In this document: in pieces, positions 45,151 to 53,562 of the stretch
Layout of the letters: every line of letters begins with the position of its first letter
Numbering within the stretch: the first letter of the stretch is position 1
Notes under the pieces: model-generated
The model's input: only the letters and a program-made list of their open reading frames with translations
What the model was told of the DNA's origin: nothing
Databases searched by the model: none
Origin: Pseudoalteromonas shioyasakiensis
GTDB lineage: Bacteria > Pseudomonadota > Gammaproteobacteria > Enterobacterales > Alteromonadaceae
Length of the DNA stretch: 64,000 nt
NCBI RefSeq assembly: GCF_001550135.1
Contig: NZ_LRUE01000024.1
Span: 310,001-374,000, forward strand
Reading direction: 5' to 3'
Program-made: the position numbers and the translations under genes

Positions 45151-45172
45151 CCTAGGCCTTATGTGGCCTAGG
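45151..45172. repeat. Palindromic hairpin between lon and hupB
   Basis: CCTAGGCC and GGCCTAGG pair over 8 bases around TTATGT. There is no T-run. It may be a factor-dependent terminator or a 3' stabiliser of lon mRNA. A TATAAT sequence follows at 45184 that could belong to the hupB promoter, without a clear -35 box. Confidence 0.45.
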
Positions 45173-45292
45173 GTTGAGAAAAATATAATAAACTGAGCAT
45201 AAACTTAATTTGCTCATAAATTTTCAAAACAGTGATGTTATTTTTTATAAAAACAATCGCTCTTGATAATAACAATGAAAGAGGATGATATT

Positions 45293-45565
45293 GTGAATAA
45301 ATCTCAATTAATCGATCAAATCGCAGCTGACGCTGACATTTCTAAAGCGGCTGCAGGTCGTGCACTAGATTCATTCATCGAGGCTGTTTCAGGCGCTCTT
45401 AAAGATGGCGATTCAGTAGCGCTAGTTGGCTTTGGTACTTTCTCTGTACGTGAGCGTGCAGCGCGTTCAGGTCGTAACCCGCAAACTGGTGAGACTATCC
45501 AGATTGCTGCAGCAAACATTCCTTCTTTCAAAGCAGGTAAAGCGCTGAAAGACGCAGTAAACTAA
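45293..45565 (+). CDS. hupB: DNA-binding protein HU-beta
   Basis: 90 residues, the standard length. A small nucleoid protein that bends DNA. VNKSQLIDQIAADADISKAAAGRALD begins the helical dimer part, and VALVGFGTFSVRERAARSGRNPQTGE is the DNA-binding arm with the conserved proline. The GTG start has AGAGGA seven bases upstream, as in E. coli. A frame extending to 45263 has no family support. Confidence 0.98.
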   Translation: MNKSQLIDQIAADADISKAAAGRALDSFIEAVSGALKDGDSVALVGFGTFSVRERAARSGRNPQTGETIQIAAANIPSFKAGKALKDAVN

Positions 45566-45645
45566 TCATTAAAGATTAGTTGGTGAGAGATACCTAATCA
45601 CACTTAAATTGAATTTAGGTAACTTATCACCAGTTACTTCAAGTG

Positions 45646-45677
45646 AAAAAGCGTATCTGGTAAGATACGCTTTTTTT
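45646..45677 (+). terminator. Intrinsic terminator after hupB
   Basis: AAAAAGCGTATCT pairs with AGATACGCTTTTT around GGTA, ending in seven T. Confidence 0.88.
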
Positions 45678-45723
45678 ACATGAGCAGGGTTAATTTGTAC
45701 CTGATCAGAATAGAGATAGATAA

Positions 45724-47625
45724 ATGCTTGAGAAAATCAGAGAAGGTTCGCAGGGACCTGCAGCCAAAATTATTTTAGGCGCGGTGATTTTATCTTTTGC
45801 TTTAGCTGGGATCGGTGGTTATTTAGGACAAACCACAGAGCAACCCGTTGCAGAAGTAAATGGAGTTAAAATTAGCCAAACCGAATTCAGCCGTGCATAC
45901 CAAAACGAACGTAACCGTTTAGAACAACAATTTGGTGAATACTTCGCACAAATCGCTGCTGATCCAAATTACATGGCACAAATTCGCCAAGGCGTAATCG
46001 ACCGTTTAGTACAACAAGAATTGCAAACTCAACTAGCGGCAGAATTAGGTCTTCGTGTAAGCGACGAAAGTGTTCGTAAAGCAATTTTAGAAATGCCTTA
46101 CTTCCAAGTAGGCGGCCAGTTTAGCAACGACCGCTACTTACAAGTTATTCGTCAAATGAATTTCCAACCAGATGCTTTCCGTGAATATTTACGTGAAGAC
46201 ATGACACGCAGCCAATTAGTAGGTGCTGTTGCTGGTACAGATTTCATCTTAGAAAATGAATTAAACAACAGCGTTGCTCTACAACAGCAAACGCGCAGTA
46301 TTGATTACTTAGTTGTTGCTAAAGAATCATTACAAGAAGGTATCGAAGTAACAGAGCAAGAAATTGCTGATTACTATGAGTTGAATCAACCGCAATTCTT
46401 AGCACCAGAGCAAGTGTCTGTAAGCTACATTGACTTAAATGCAGCTACCTTAACGCTTGATTCAAGTGTTTCAGAAGAAGATATCAAAGCTTACTATGAT
46501 CAAAACAGTGCACAATATGTTGAGCCTGAAAAACGTCGAGTATCGCACATCTTAATTGATAACAGCGAAGACGATGATGCAGCAAAAGCGAAAGCTGAAG
46601 AGCTACTAGCGCAGTTACAAAGCGGTGCTGATTTTGCTGAGCTAGCTGAGTCATCTTCTGATGACGTAGTGAGTGCAGAAATGGGCGGCGACCTAGACTG
46701 GATTGAACGTGACATGATGGACCCTGCGTTTGAAGATGCAACGTATGCACTTGAAAGCAAAGGCGACATTTCTGACGTTGTAGAATCAGAGTTTGGTTAT
46801 CACATCATCAAACTTACTGATATTCAAACACAGCAAGTTAAACCATATGCTGACGTAAAAGATGAGCTTCGCGCTGAACTTGAGCGTACTAAGAAAATTA
46901 ATGCGTTCTATGAAAAGCAAACTCAAATGGGTGAGCTTGCGTTCGAAATCTCAGATACTTTAATTGATGCAGCAGAAGCAGCAGGCGTTGAAGTACAGAA
47001 AACAGAACTTGTTACTCGCAATGCATTACCTGAGCCGTTAAACAACCCACAAGTTGTTACTGCTATTTTCTCACCTGAAGTGTTAGAAGACCGCATGAAC
47101 TCAGAAGTAATTGAAGTAGGCGATGAGCATGCTGTTGTTGTTCGTGTAAACGATCACAAAGCTGCTACAACGAAAGCACTAGCAGATGTTTCTGAGCAAA
47201 TTAAGGCGACGTTAGTTTCACAAAAAGCATCGGAGCTTGCTAAAGAAAAAGCACGCACTCTATACGCTGAGATCGAAGCTGGTAAGAGCCTAAACGAAGT
47301 TGCACAAGCTGAAGGCCTAACAGTACGCCAAGAAGCTGCACTTGCTCGTCAAGCTTACACAGTATCACCAGCGATTGTTCAACAAGCTTTCAAAATGGCT
47401 CACCCACAAGGTGCACCAGAGGTTGAAGTTGTTGACCTAAACAATGGCGATGCTGCAATTGTTGCGCTAAAAGCAGTTAATCCAGCGACTGAAGTTGAGA
47501 TTAATGAGCAACAAAAGCAAAACATCACTATGGCTCAAGTGAATAAAAACTACATGGTATTTATTGCAGCACTAAAAGCACAAGCTGAAGTGCAAGTACC
47601 ACAAGCGACTCAAGCTGCTGAATAA
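45724..47625 (+). CDS. ppiD: Periplasmic folding chaperone PpiD
   Basis: 633 residues (E. coli 623). One membrane anchor at about 13-36 (AAKIILGAVILSFALAGIGGYLG), the rest periplasmic. The SurA-like N-terminal region (about 40-190) precedes a parvulin domain at about 265-360 (KRRVSHILID, ADFAELAESSSDD, GGDLDWIERDMMDPAFEDA). PpiD works near the Sec translocon on emerging outer-membrane proteins. The gene order after hupB is conserved. A terminator follows. Confidence 0.96.
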   Translation: MLEKIREGSQGPAAKIILGAVILSFALAGIGGYLGQTTEQPVAEVNGVKISQTEFSRAYQNERNRLEQQFGEYFAQIAADPNYMAQIRQGVIDRLVQQELQTQLAAELGLRVSDESVRKAILEMPYFQVGGQFSNDRYLQVIRQMNFQPDAFREYLREDMTRSQLVGAVAGTDFILENELNNSVALQQQTRSIDYLVVAKESLQEGIEVTEQEIADYYELNQPQFLAPEQVSVSYIDLNAATLTLDSSVSEEDIKAYYDQNSAQYVEPEKRRVSHILIDNSEDDDAAKAKAEELLAQLQSGADFAELAESSSDDVVSAEMGGDLDWIERDMMDPAFEDATYALESKGDISDVVESEFGYHIIKLTDIQTQQVKPYADVKDELRAELERTKKINAFYEKQTQMGELAFEISDTLIDAAEAAGVEVQKTELVTRNALPEPLNNPQVVTAIFSPEVLEDRMNSEVIEVGDEHAVVVRVNDHKAATTKALADVSEQIKATLVSQKASELAKEKARTLYAEIEAGKSLNEVAQAEGLTVRQEAALARQAYTVSPAIVQQAFKMAHPQGAPEVEVVDLNNGDAAIVALKAVNPATEVEINEQQKQNITMAQVNKNYMVFIAALKAQAEVQVPQATQAAE

Positions 47626-47644
47626 TTAGCAAACAGAGTTAAAT

Positions 47645-47670
47645 AAAAGGCGCCTATTGGCGCCTTTTTT
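47645..47670 (+). terminator. Intrinsic terminator after ppiD
   Basis: AAAAGGCGCC pairs with GGCGCCTTTT around TATT, followed by more T. Confidence 0.88.
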
Positions 47671-47708
47671 GTTACCGTTAAAGCTAATGCAAGTTACAAA
47701 GAGCTTTT

Positions 47709-48107
47709 ATGGAGTACAGTCTAATAGAGCAGCTACCAAGCGCAGAAGAATACTGTGACATGCGCCTTAAAGCTGGCTTATCAGCACGTTCATTAGCGGC
47801 TGCAAAGGCGGGGTTACCAAACTCTCTTTATGCTATTTGTATTCGTAAAAACGATGAGTTGATTGGCATGGGCCGCGTTATTGGTGATGGCGGTTGTAAT
47901 TTTGAAGTGGTTGATATTGCTGTATCACCTGAATATCAAGGGCAAGGGTTAGGGCGTGTCATTATGGAACATGTTGACCGCTACATTGAATCTGCCGCCT
48001 TTGAAGGTAGTTATGTCACTATGGTCGCTGACAAACCAGGCTTTTACGAAAAGCTTGGCTACAAGTTTGTCGCACCACAAAGCCAAGGGATGTATAAAAA
48101 GTTTTGA
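47709..48107 (+). CDS. GNAT family N-acetyltransferase
   Basis: 132 residues, one GNAT domain. The acetyl-CoA pyrophosphate loop is visible in VDIAVSPEYQGQGLGRVIM (QGQGLG), and the C-terminal DKPGFYEKLGYKFVAPQ is the usual tyrosine-containing end strand. The substrate is unknown. AGAG lies upstream of the ATG. It converges on sapF, and the gap between them contains short repeats. Confidence 0.9.
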   Translation: MEYSLIEQLPSAEEYCDMRLKAGLSARSLAAAKAGLPNSLYAICIRKNDELIGMGRVIGDGGCNFEVVDIAVSPEYQGQGLGRVIMEHVDRYIESAAFEGSYVTMVADKPGFYEKLGYKFVAPQSQGMYKKF

Positions 48108-48110
48108 TAA

Positions 48111-48183
48111 GAGTAAAGCTGCAAGGGGAAAGAGTAAAGTTTCGAGGGGAAAGAGTAAAGTTTCGAGGGGAAAGAGTAAAGTT
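48111..48183. repeat. Tandem repeat, 3.5 copies of a 21-bp unit
   Basis: Units begin GAGTAAAG and end GGGGAAA, at 48111-48131, 48132-48152 and 48153-48173, with a partial copy to 48183. Copies 2 and 3 are identical; copy 1 differs at a few central bases. It starts three bases after the acetyltransferase stop codon. There are no spacers, so it is not a CRISPR array. Confidence 0.85.
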
Positions 48184-48234
48184 AATTGAGTGATCAAACC
48201 GCTCGCGTAGGAGGCGTTTTAACGCCGAATCAAA

Positions 48235-48264
48235 CTGACAGCTTACGGCTGATAGCTGACAGCT
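48235..48264. repeat. Short direct repeat block downstream of sapF
   Basis: CTGACAGCT occurs at 48235-48243 and 48256-48264, separated by TACGGCTGATAG. Together with the adjacent 21-bp repeats it fills the whole gap between the acetyltransferase gene and sapF. It looks like an interspersed non-coding repeat remnant. Confidence 0.5.
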
Positions 48265-48269
48265 CACTA

Positions 48270-49031
48270 TCAGCAGTTCAACAACTTCTGCGTCACGTTT
48301 GATTGTGGGTTTTGGAAAATCGCTTCGGTTTGGCCGTATTCAACAATCTCACCGTGATCAAGTACCACAAGTTGGTCGCTAATATGACGCACTAAACTTA
48401 GGTGATGCGTAATAAGCACATAGCTAAGGCCAGTATCTTTTTGTAGACGCAGTAATAAGTTTACCGTTTGTGCACGCACAGACGGGTCTAGAGACGATAA
48501 TGCCTCATCGAGCACTACAACCTTAGGGTCTAAAATTAAAGCCCGTGCAAGCGCTATACGTTGTAATTGTCCACTACTAAACATATGAGGGTAATAGTGC
48601 TGATGATCTAACAGCAAACCCACTTTTGCGAGGGTTTGTTTAATTTTATCTTCACGCTCTTCTTTGTTTAAGTCAGTGTTGTACTGTAAACAGTCATTAA
48701 GCATGTCGCCAATGGTTAAACCTGGGTTCAACGACGCTTCAGAGTCTTGGAAGATCATACGAATATGGCGACAGTCGTTATCACGCAAGCCATCATTTTC
48801 GATGATATTACCATCGAGCAAAATTTGCCCTTTATCAGCGTTGTCGGCTCCTGAGAGTAATTTAGCTAAGGTACTTTTACCTGAGCCGGTTTCGCCGATA
48901 ATTGCAATGGTTTCACCTTGTCCTAAGCAAAACGAAATATCTCTTAAAACAGAGAATCGTTTGCGTGAGAACAAGCCTGCACGCAGGTTAAAACTCTTTG
49001 ATAACGCTTGAACTTTGAGCAGTGGTTGCAT
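48270..49031 (-). CDS. sapF: Sap peptide ABC transporter, ATPase SapF
   Basis: 253 residues (E. coli 268). ABC ATPase with Walker A GETGSGKST, signature FSSGQLQRIALARAL (a variant of LSGGQ) and Walker B VVVLDEALSSLD. It forms the ATPase pair with SapD. It is the last gene of pspF-sapABCDF; its start overlaps the sapD stop by one base. Confidence 0.9.
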   Translation of the reverse strand: MQPLLKVQALSKSFNLRAGLFSRKRFSVLRDISFCLGQGETIAIIGETGSGKSTLAKLLSGADNADKGQILLDGNIIENDGLRDNDCRHIRMIFQDSEASLNPGLTIGDMLNDCLQYNTDLNKEEREDKIKQTLAKVGLLLDHQHYYPHMFSSGQLQRIALARALILDPKVVVLDEALSSLDPSVRAQTVNLLLRLQKDTGLSYVLITHHLSLVRHISDQLVVLDHGEIVEYGQTEAIFQNPQSNVTQKLLNC

Positions 49032-50023
49032 TATTTCATCGCCTTAATTAATGGGAAATGGCAGGCATAACTATGACTATGATGCTTGGTCAATTTCGGG
49101 GTAACCACACATTCTTTTTGTGCTTGTGGGCAACGAGGACCCAAGCGGCAGCCTATTGGCAAATGCTGCAAGGTCGGAATGGTGCCTTTTAAAGCATAAA
49201 ACGGCTCTTTGTGGGCAAGCCCTTGCTCGTAGTCAGGCAAGCTTTTTAACAGTGCTTGAGTATACGGATGATATGGCTGACTAAAAATACGATTAGTTGG
49301 GCCAGCTTCAACCATTTGTCCGCAGTAAAGAACATGCATGCCATGAGACCATTCAACAATTTCTTCAAGTTCGTGAGAAATCATCAAAATCGACATGTTC
49401 TTTAGCTGGTTCAAGCTTTTTAACAGTCTAAATACTTGTGCACGCGTGGTGCTTTCAAGGGCGGTAGTTGGCTCATCGGCAATCAATAGTTTCGGAGTAC
49501 GCGCAATGGCCATGGCAATCATTACTTTTTGACAAATCCCTTCAGAGAGCTCATGAGGGTAGCTGTCGAGTACCTTTTTATGATCTTTAATACCGACCTT
49601 GTGGATTAACGCTTTTACTCTGTCTTTACGCTGTTTATTTCGCTTTAAGAAAAAGCCACTGGTTGCTTGCGCAGGCAGGGTTTCGGCAATTTGGTCAAAT
49701 ATCTTGGCAGTTGGATCTAGGCAGCGACTCGGATCTTGGTAGATCATAGCAATGTCTTGACCTACTAGTTTACGGCGTTGCTCGTTAGATAAGCGCATTA
49801 AATCAACACCACGCCAATGCATGCGATCAGCGGTGATATGCCAGCGTTTATTTAAAACCCCAACAATGGCTTTTGCAATTAAGCTTTTACCTGAGCCAGA
49901 CTCGCCAACTAAAGCATGCACTTCACCTTCTTTTAAGGTCATGCTGACTCTATCAACCGCACGAATAACGGTATCTGAGGTGCGTAACTCTATCGTGAGA
50001 TTGCGAATATCGAGTAATTGCAT
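49031..50023 (-). CDS. sapD: Sap peptide ABC transporter, ATPase SapD
   Basis: 330 residues (E. coli 330). Walker A GESGSGKSLIAKAI, Q-loop YQDPSRCLDP, signature-like LSEGICQKVMIAMAIA and Walker B LLIADEPTTALE. A C-terminal oligopeptide-transporter domain contains CRLGPRCPQAQKEC. The LSEGICQKV signature, in place of LSGGQ, is also seen in enterobacterial SapD, which also affects Trk potassium uptake. It lies two bases after sapC. Confidence 0.93.
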   Translation of the reverse strand: MQLLDIRNLTIELRTSDTVIRAVDRVSMTLKEGEVHALVGESGSGKSLIAKAIVGVLNKRWHITADRMHWRGVDLMRLSNEQRRKLVGQDIAMIYQDPSRCLDPTAKIFDQIAETLPAQATSGFFLKRNKQRKDRVKALIHKVGIKDHKKVLDSYPHELSEGICQKVMIAMAIARTPKLLIADEPTTALESTTRAQVFRLLKSLNQLKNMSILMISHELEEIVEWSHGMHVLYCGQMVEAGPTNRIFSQPYHPYTQALLKSLPDYEQGLAHKEPFYALKGTIPTLQHLPIGCRLGPRCPQAQKECVVTPKLTKHHSHSYACHFPLIKAMK

Positions 50024-50025
50024 AA

Positions 50026-50919
50026 TTAGTCGGCCTTACGTTCTTTAAGCACTTGGCGTAAACCGTCACCTACTAAATTGGTAGACAGTACTGCTAAAAA
50101 TAATAATACGCCCGGTAAGCCAACAGTCCAAGGGGCAAGGTAAATTAAACCAAGGTTTTCAGCCAAAATAGCACCCCATTCTGTGGTTGGGGGCTGTGCG
50201 CCCAATTTTAAAAAGCCAAGTGCCGAGATATCCAAAATAGCGGTAGAAAGCGCCATGGTAAAAATAACCACAATATGCTCGTAAATATTCGGGAAGATAC
50301 CACGGGCGAGAATATGCCAGTTTGACGCACCATCCAGTTTAAATGCCGTGATGTAATCTTTGTTAAGCTCTTCAACAATTAAGTTACGTACCGAGTGAAT
50401 AAATTGAGGCAGTAAGGCTAAAATAATCGCCCATACTGTATTCATTAAGCCCGGGCCAAGAATCGCAATAATAATGATGGCTAGTAACAGCGATGGAATA
50501 GATAACGTAATATCAAGCAAGTGATTCAAAAAGCTTGAGCGAATACCCCGACTGATACCAGCAAAAGTACCTACTAATACCCCAATTACTGTGGTGATCA
50601 AAGCGGCGACAACCGACAAACCAAAGGTGTAGGTTGCACCATTCATCAAGCGCGATAACACATCTCGGCCTAAATCGTCGGTGCCTAATAAAAAGCGTAC
50701 GTCACCTGCATCATGCCACGATGGCGGCAACAGAAGTGCATCGCTGTGTTGTTGGTTCACGCCATAAGGTGCAAGGAGTGGTGCAGACACAGCCAGTAAC
50801 ACTAAAGCAATAAATAACCATAACCCCACAAGAGCAGGGTGATTAGTTTTAAATTTTTTCCAAAATCGCGCTAACGGCGATTTATTCGACTCTTCAGAGA
50901 ATAAATTAAACTTTGCCAT
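50026..50919 (-). CDS. sapC: Sap peptide ABC transporter, permease SapC
   Basis: 297 residues (E. coli 296). A membrane helix at about 27-47, then a DppC-type permease domain with five helices and the EAA loop (VEELNKDYITAFKLDGASNWHILARGIFPN). LLGTDDLGRDVLSRL is typical of this permease family. I start at MAKFNLFSEE, inside the end of sapB (14-base overlap); a 17-residue extension to 50970 lies wholly within sapB. Confidence 0.93.
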   Translation of the reverse strand: MAKFNLFSEESNKSPLARFWKKFKTNHPALVGLWLFIALVLLAVSAPLLAPYGVNQQHSDALLLPPSWHDAGDVRFLLGTDDLGRDVLSRLMNGATYTFGLSVVAALITTVIGVLVGTFAGISRGIRSSFLNHLLDITLSIPSLLLAIIIIAILGPGLMNTVWAIILALLPQFIHSVRNLIVEELNKDYITAFKLDGASNWHILARGIFPNIYEHIVVIFTMALSTAILDISALGFLKLGAQPPTTEWGAILAENLGLIYLAPWTVGLPGVLLFLAVLSTNLVGDGLRQVLKERKAD

Positions 50920-51940
50920 GAGCTTGGTTCCGCGATAATGGGTCGAATAAGGTATAAGTGAGCTCAGCAATAATCGTAGCTAAAATAACGAACATAGAAA
51001 CAGCGAGTAAGCCACCTTGAATTGCAGGGTAGTCGCGCTGATAAATACTATCGATAAGCCAACGACCAATGCCCGGCCATGAGAATATAACTTCGGTGAT
51101 CATCGCAAGGGTGATCAAGGTACTAAACTGTAAACCTATTTGTTTAATAACCGGTAGCAGCGCATTACGCAGAGCGTGGTGAAGGATCAGCTGTGCACGG
51201 TTTAAGCCTTTAGCGCGTGCTGTTTTAATGTAACTCTGATCGAGTACTTTCAGCATAGAGTCGCGGGTAAAGCGAACCAATACTGTGGTCGGATACATGG
51301 CAAGTACAATGGTCGGCAAGGTTAGATGGTGTATTGCATCTAAAAATGCCATGCCATCATACGGAAAGTCACCTAATATGATATCGATTAAAATAAAGCC
51401 GGTAATAGGTTCAATTTCGTAAAGTAGACCCATACGGCCCGACATCGGAAACCAACCGAGTTGCAGTGAAAACACCATGATCAACAATAGCGCTAACCAA
51501 AAAACAGGCATCGAGTAGCCAATAAGCGTGCCTGAGTTTATAAATTTATCTGGCCAACGTTTGTAGTAAGCAGAAGCTAAAATACCACCCGGTACGCCCA
51601 CAGCAACAGAGACAAATAATGCGTACAGGCTAAGCTCTAGCGTTGCAGGAAATAAGTCTTGAATATGCTGAAATACGCTTTCGCCGGATGCAAATGAAAT
51701 TCCCCAATCACCCTGAATAATACGCTCTAAAAAGGCAAAGTATTGCACTACGTAGTTTTCAGTAAAATGGAATTTTTCTTCTAAGGCACTTGTTTGTGAG
51801 AAAGTACTATTGGTAATACCGCTTAAGTTAGTTAGTGCATCACCCGGAAACAAAAAGCTCAATGAAAAGGTAAAGATACTCAGTGTCAGCATCATAAACA
51901 TCAACAGTGCTAAGCGGCGTAGAATATAATCAAGGATCAT
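50906..51940 (-). CDS. sapB: Sap peptide ABC transporter, permease SapB
   Basis: 344 residues (E. coli 321). First helix at about 9-32 (RRLALLMFMMLTLSIFTFSLSFLFPGDAL), a permease domain from about 95, and the EAA loop DQSYIKTARAKGLNRAQLILHHALRNALLPV. FSWPGIGRWLIDSIYQRDYPAIQGG is the DppB/OppB-type C-terminal motif. Its ATG overlaps the sapA stop by one base. Confidence 0.93.
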   Translation of the reverse strand: MILDYILRRLALLMFMMLTLSIFTFSLSFLFPGDALTNLSGITNSTFSQTSALEEKFHFTENYVVQYFAFLERIIQGDWGISFASGESVFQHIQDLFPATLELSLYALFVSVAVGVPGGILASAYYKRWPDKFINSGTLIGYSMPVFWLALLLIMVFSLQLGWFPMSGRMGLLYEIEPITGFILIDIILGDFPYDGMAFLDAIHHLTLPTIVLAMYPTTVLVRFTRDSMLKVLDQSYIKTARAKGLNRAQLILHHALRNALLPVIKQIGLQFSTLITLAMITEVIFSWPGIGRWLIDSIYQRDYPAIQGGLLAVSMFVILATIIAELTYTLFDPLSRNQAHGKV

Positions 51941-53547
51941 TATTCTTTCCTCGCGTTAGCTAGTGAAATGCCACCAAAAGGGCTTAAGCTGATGCCTTTA
52001 ACATCACTACTTGCTGCTTGAAAGCGCATACCATGGGCTATCGGTAAAATAGGCAGCTCTTGCACTATGATCCGCTGTGCTTGATTGTAGTATTGTTTAC
52101 GCTTTTCAAGATCTGTTGTGTCTAAGGCTTGAGTAAGTAATAAATCAAACTCAGGGTGACACCAATTTGCTGGGTTTTTACCACTGAAAGTCGCAGTACA
52201 GCTTAATAATGGGCTCATAAAGTTATCTGGGTCTGGTGTATCTGCAGCCCAACCAAGTAACACGCTATCGTGTCTATGTTCACCAATTCGTTGTAAAAAG
52301 GTATTCCACTCGTACTCGACGATATTAACGTTAACACCAATCTTGCGTAAATCACTTTGCATCAGCTCAGCCATTTTACGGGCATTGGGGTTATAAATAC
52401 GGCTTACTGGCATAGCCCAAATATTCATATCAAAGCCATTTTTGTAGCCAGCTTCTGCGAGTAATGTTTTGGCAAGTGCAGGGTTAAATTCTGGCATGGC
52501 TTTTTGCGCTTCAAATGCCCAAGAAGCCGGAGGCAGTAATGACTGCGCTTTAATGCCGTTACCGTAATATACCGCTTGCATGATTTTATCGACATCGATG
52601 GCGCTTGCGAGTGCTTGGCGTACACGTACATCATCAAAAGGCGGGCGTTCAGTGTTAAAGGCCCAATAACCAATATTTAAGTTTTGCTCTTTTTGAACTT
52701 TAATATCTTCACGTTGCGATAAAATACTTAGCTGCGCGCTGCTTGGGTGCGCAGTCACATCACACTCTTTGGTGAGCATTTTCGCAACGCGTGTGGTGCC
52801 GTTTGGCGTAATGTCATATACCAATTGCTCAAGTACAACAGGGTGTTTCCAGTAGTCAGGGTTACGGTAATAGCGAATTAAACGGTCGCGACGATATTCT
52901 TTATATACATAAGGGCCAGTACCCACAGGGTATTGGTCAAATAAGTTTTCTTGGTTTCGCGCTTTAAGCTGCATGGCGTATTCTTCCGATAACACCACGG
53001 CAAAGTCGGTTGCAAGGTTTGCTAAAAAGCTGCTTTCAGCATTATAAAGCTCAAACCGTACTTGGTAATCAGAAACACGCACAATGCGACGAATAAGCTG
53101 ATCAATACCCACACTTTGAAAATAAGGGTAACTGGCATCACCAACAAAGTGATAAGGGTTATAAACGTCGAATAAGCGGCTGAAAGTAAAAATTACATCA
53201 TCAGCGTTAAAATCACGGCTTGGGGTAAAGTATTTTGTGGTGTGAAACTTAACCCCTTTACGCAGGGTAAAGGTAATTGCTTTGCCGTCTGGGCTAATTT
53301 TCCAATCAGTTGCCAGCTCTGCTTTAAACTCGGCAGACACCGGATCAATACTTAATAGGCGATCATATAACTGGTTGGCGATAATATCGATAGTCGAACC
53401 TGTCGTCGTCACTTGCGGATTAAACGACACAGGGTTTGCTTCAGCGCAATAGACTAAGCCCTGGTTTTTTTGTTCTGTGGTTTTTTCTTCGTTATCTAGG
53501 CAGCCTACTAAGCACACCAAAGACAAAGCAAGTAACGGTTTAAACAC
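51940..53547 (-). CDS. sapA: Sap peptide ABC transporter, binding lipoprotein SapA
   Basis: 535 residues. The N-terminus ends in a lipobox (LVGC, Cys16), so this version is a lipoprotein. The SBP family 5 fold is clear: FNPQVTTTGSTIDIIANQLYDRLL, ATDWKISPDGKAITFTLRKGVKFH and LGWAADTPDPDNFMSPLLSC. In enterobacteria the Sap system is tied to antimicrobial-peptide resistance, and in E. coli SapBCDF has been linked to putrescine export. The start is GTG with AGAGG eight bases upstream. It begins 15 bases after pspF. Confidence 0.93.
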   Translation of the reverse strand: MFKPLLALSLVCLVGCLDNEEKTTEQKNQGLVYCAEANPVSFNPQVTTTGSTIDIIANQLYDRLLSIDPVSAEFKAELATDWKISPDGKAITFTLRKGVKFHTTKYFTPSRDFNADDVIFTFSRLFDVYNPYHFVGDASYPYFQSVGIDQLIRRIVRVSDYQVRFELYNAESSFLANLATDFAVVLSEEYAMQLKARNQENLFDQYPVGTGPYVYKEYRRDRLIRYYRNPDYWKHPVVLEQLVYDITPNGTTRVAKMLTKECDVTAHPSSAQLSILSQREDIKVQKEQNLNIGYWAFNTERPPFDDVRVRQALASAIDVDKIMQAVYYGNGIKAQSLLPPASWAFEAQKAMPEFNPALAKTLLAEAGYKNGFDMNIWAMPVSRIYNPNARKMAELMQSDLRKIGVNVNIVEYEWNTFLQRIGEHRHDSVLLGWAADTPDPDNFMSPLLSCTATFSGKNPANWCHPEFDLLLTQALDTTDLEKRKQYYNQAQRIIVQELPILPIAHGMRFQAASSDVKGISLSPFGGISLANARKE

Positions 53548-53562
53548 CTGATTAGCCTCTAA

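Noticed and set aside
45184..45189. TATAAT upstream of hupB as a defined promoter
   Set aside because: The matching -35 position is poor. The hupB promoter could not be placed.
48111..48183. Possible CRISPR array
   Set aside because: Units are head to tail without spacers, only 3.5 copies, and no cas genes are nearby.
48019..48267. Minus-strand frame across the repeats by the acetyltransferase gene
   Set aside because: Its peptide repeats simply reflect the 21-bp and 9-bp DNA repeats, and half of it lies antisense to the acetyltransferase.
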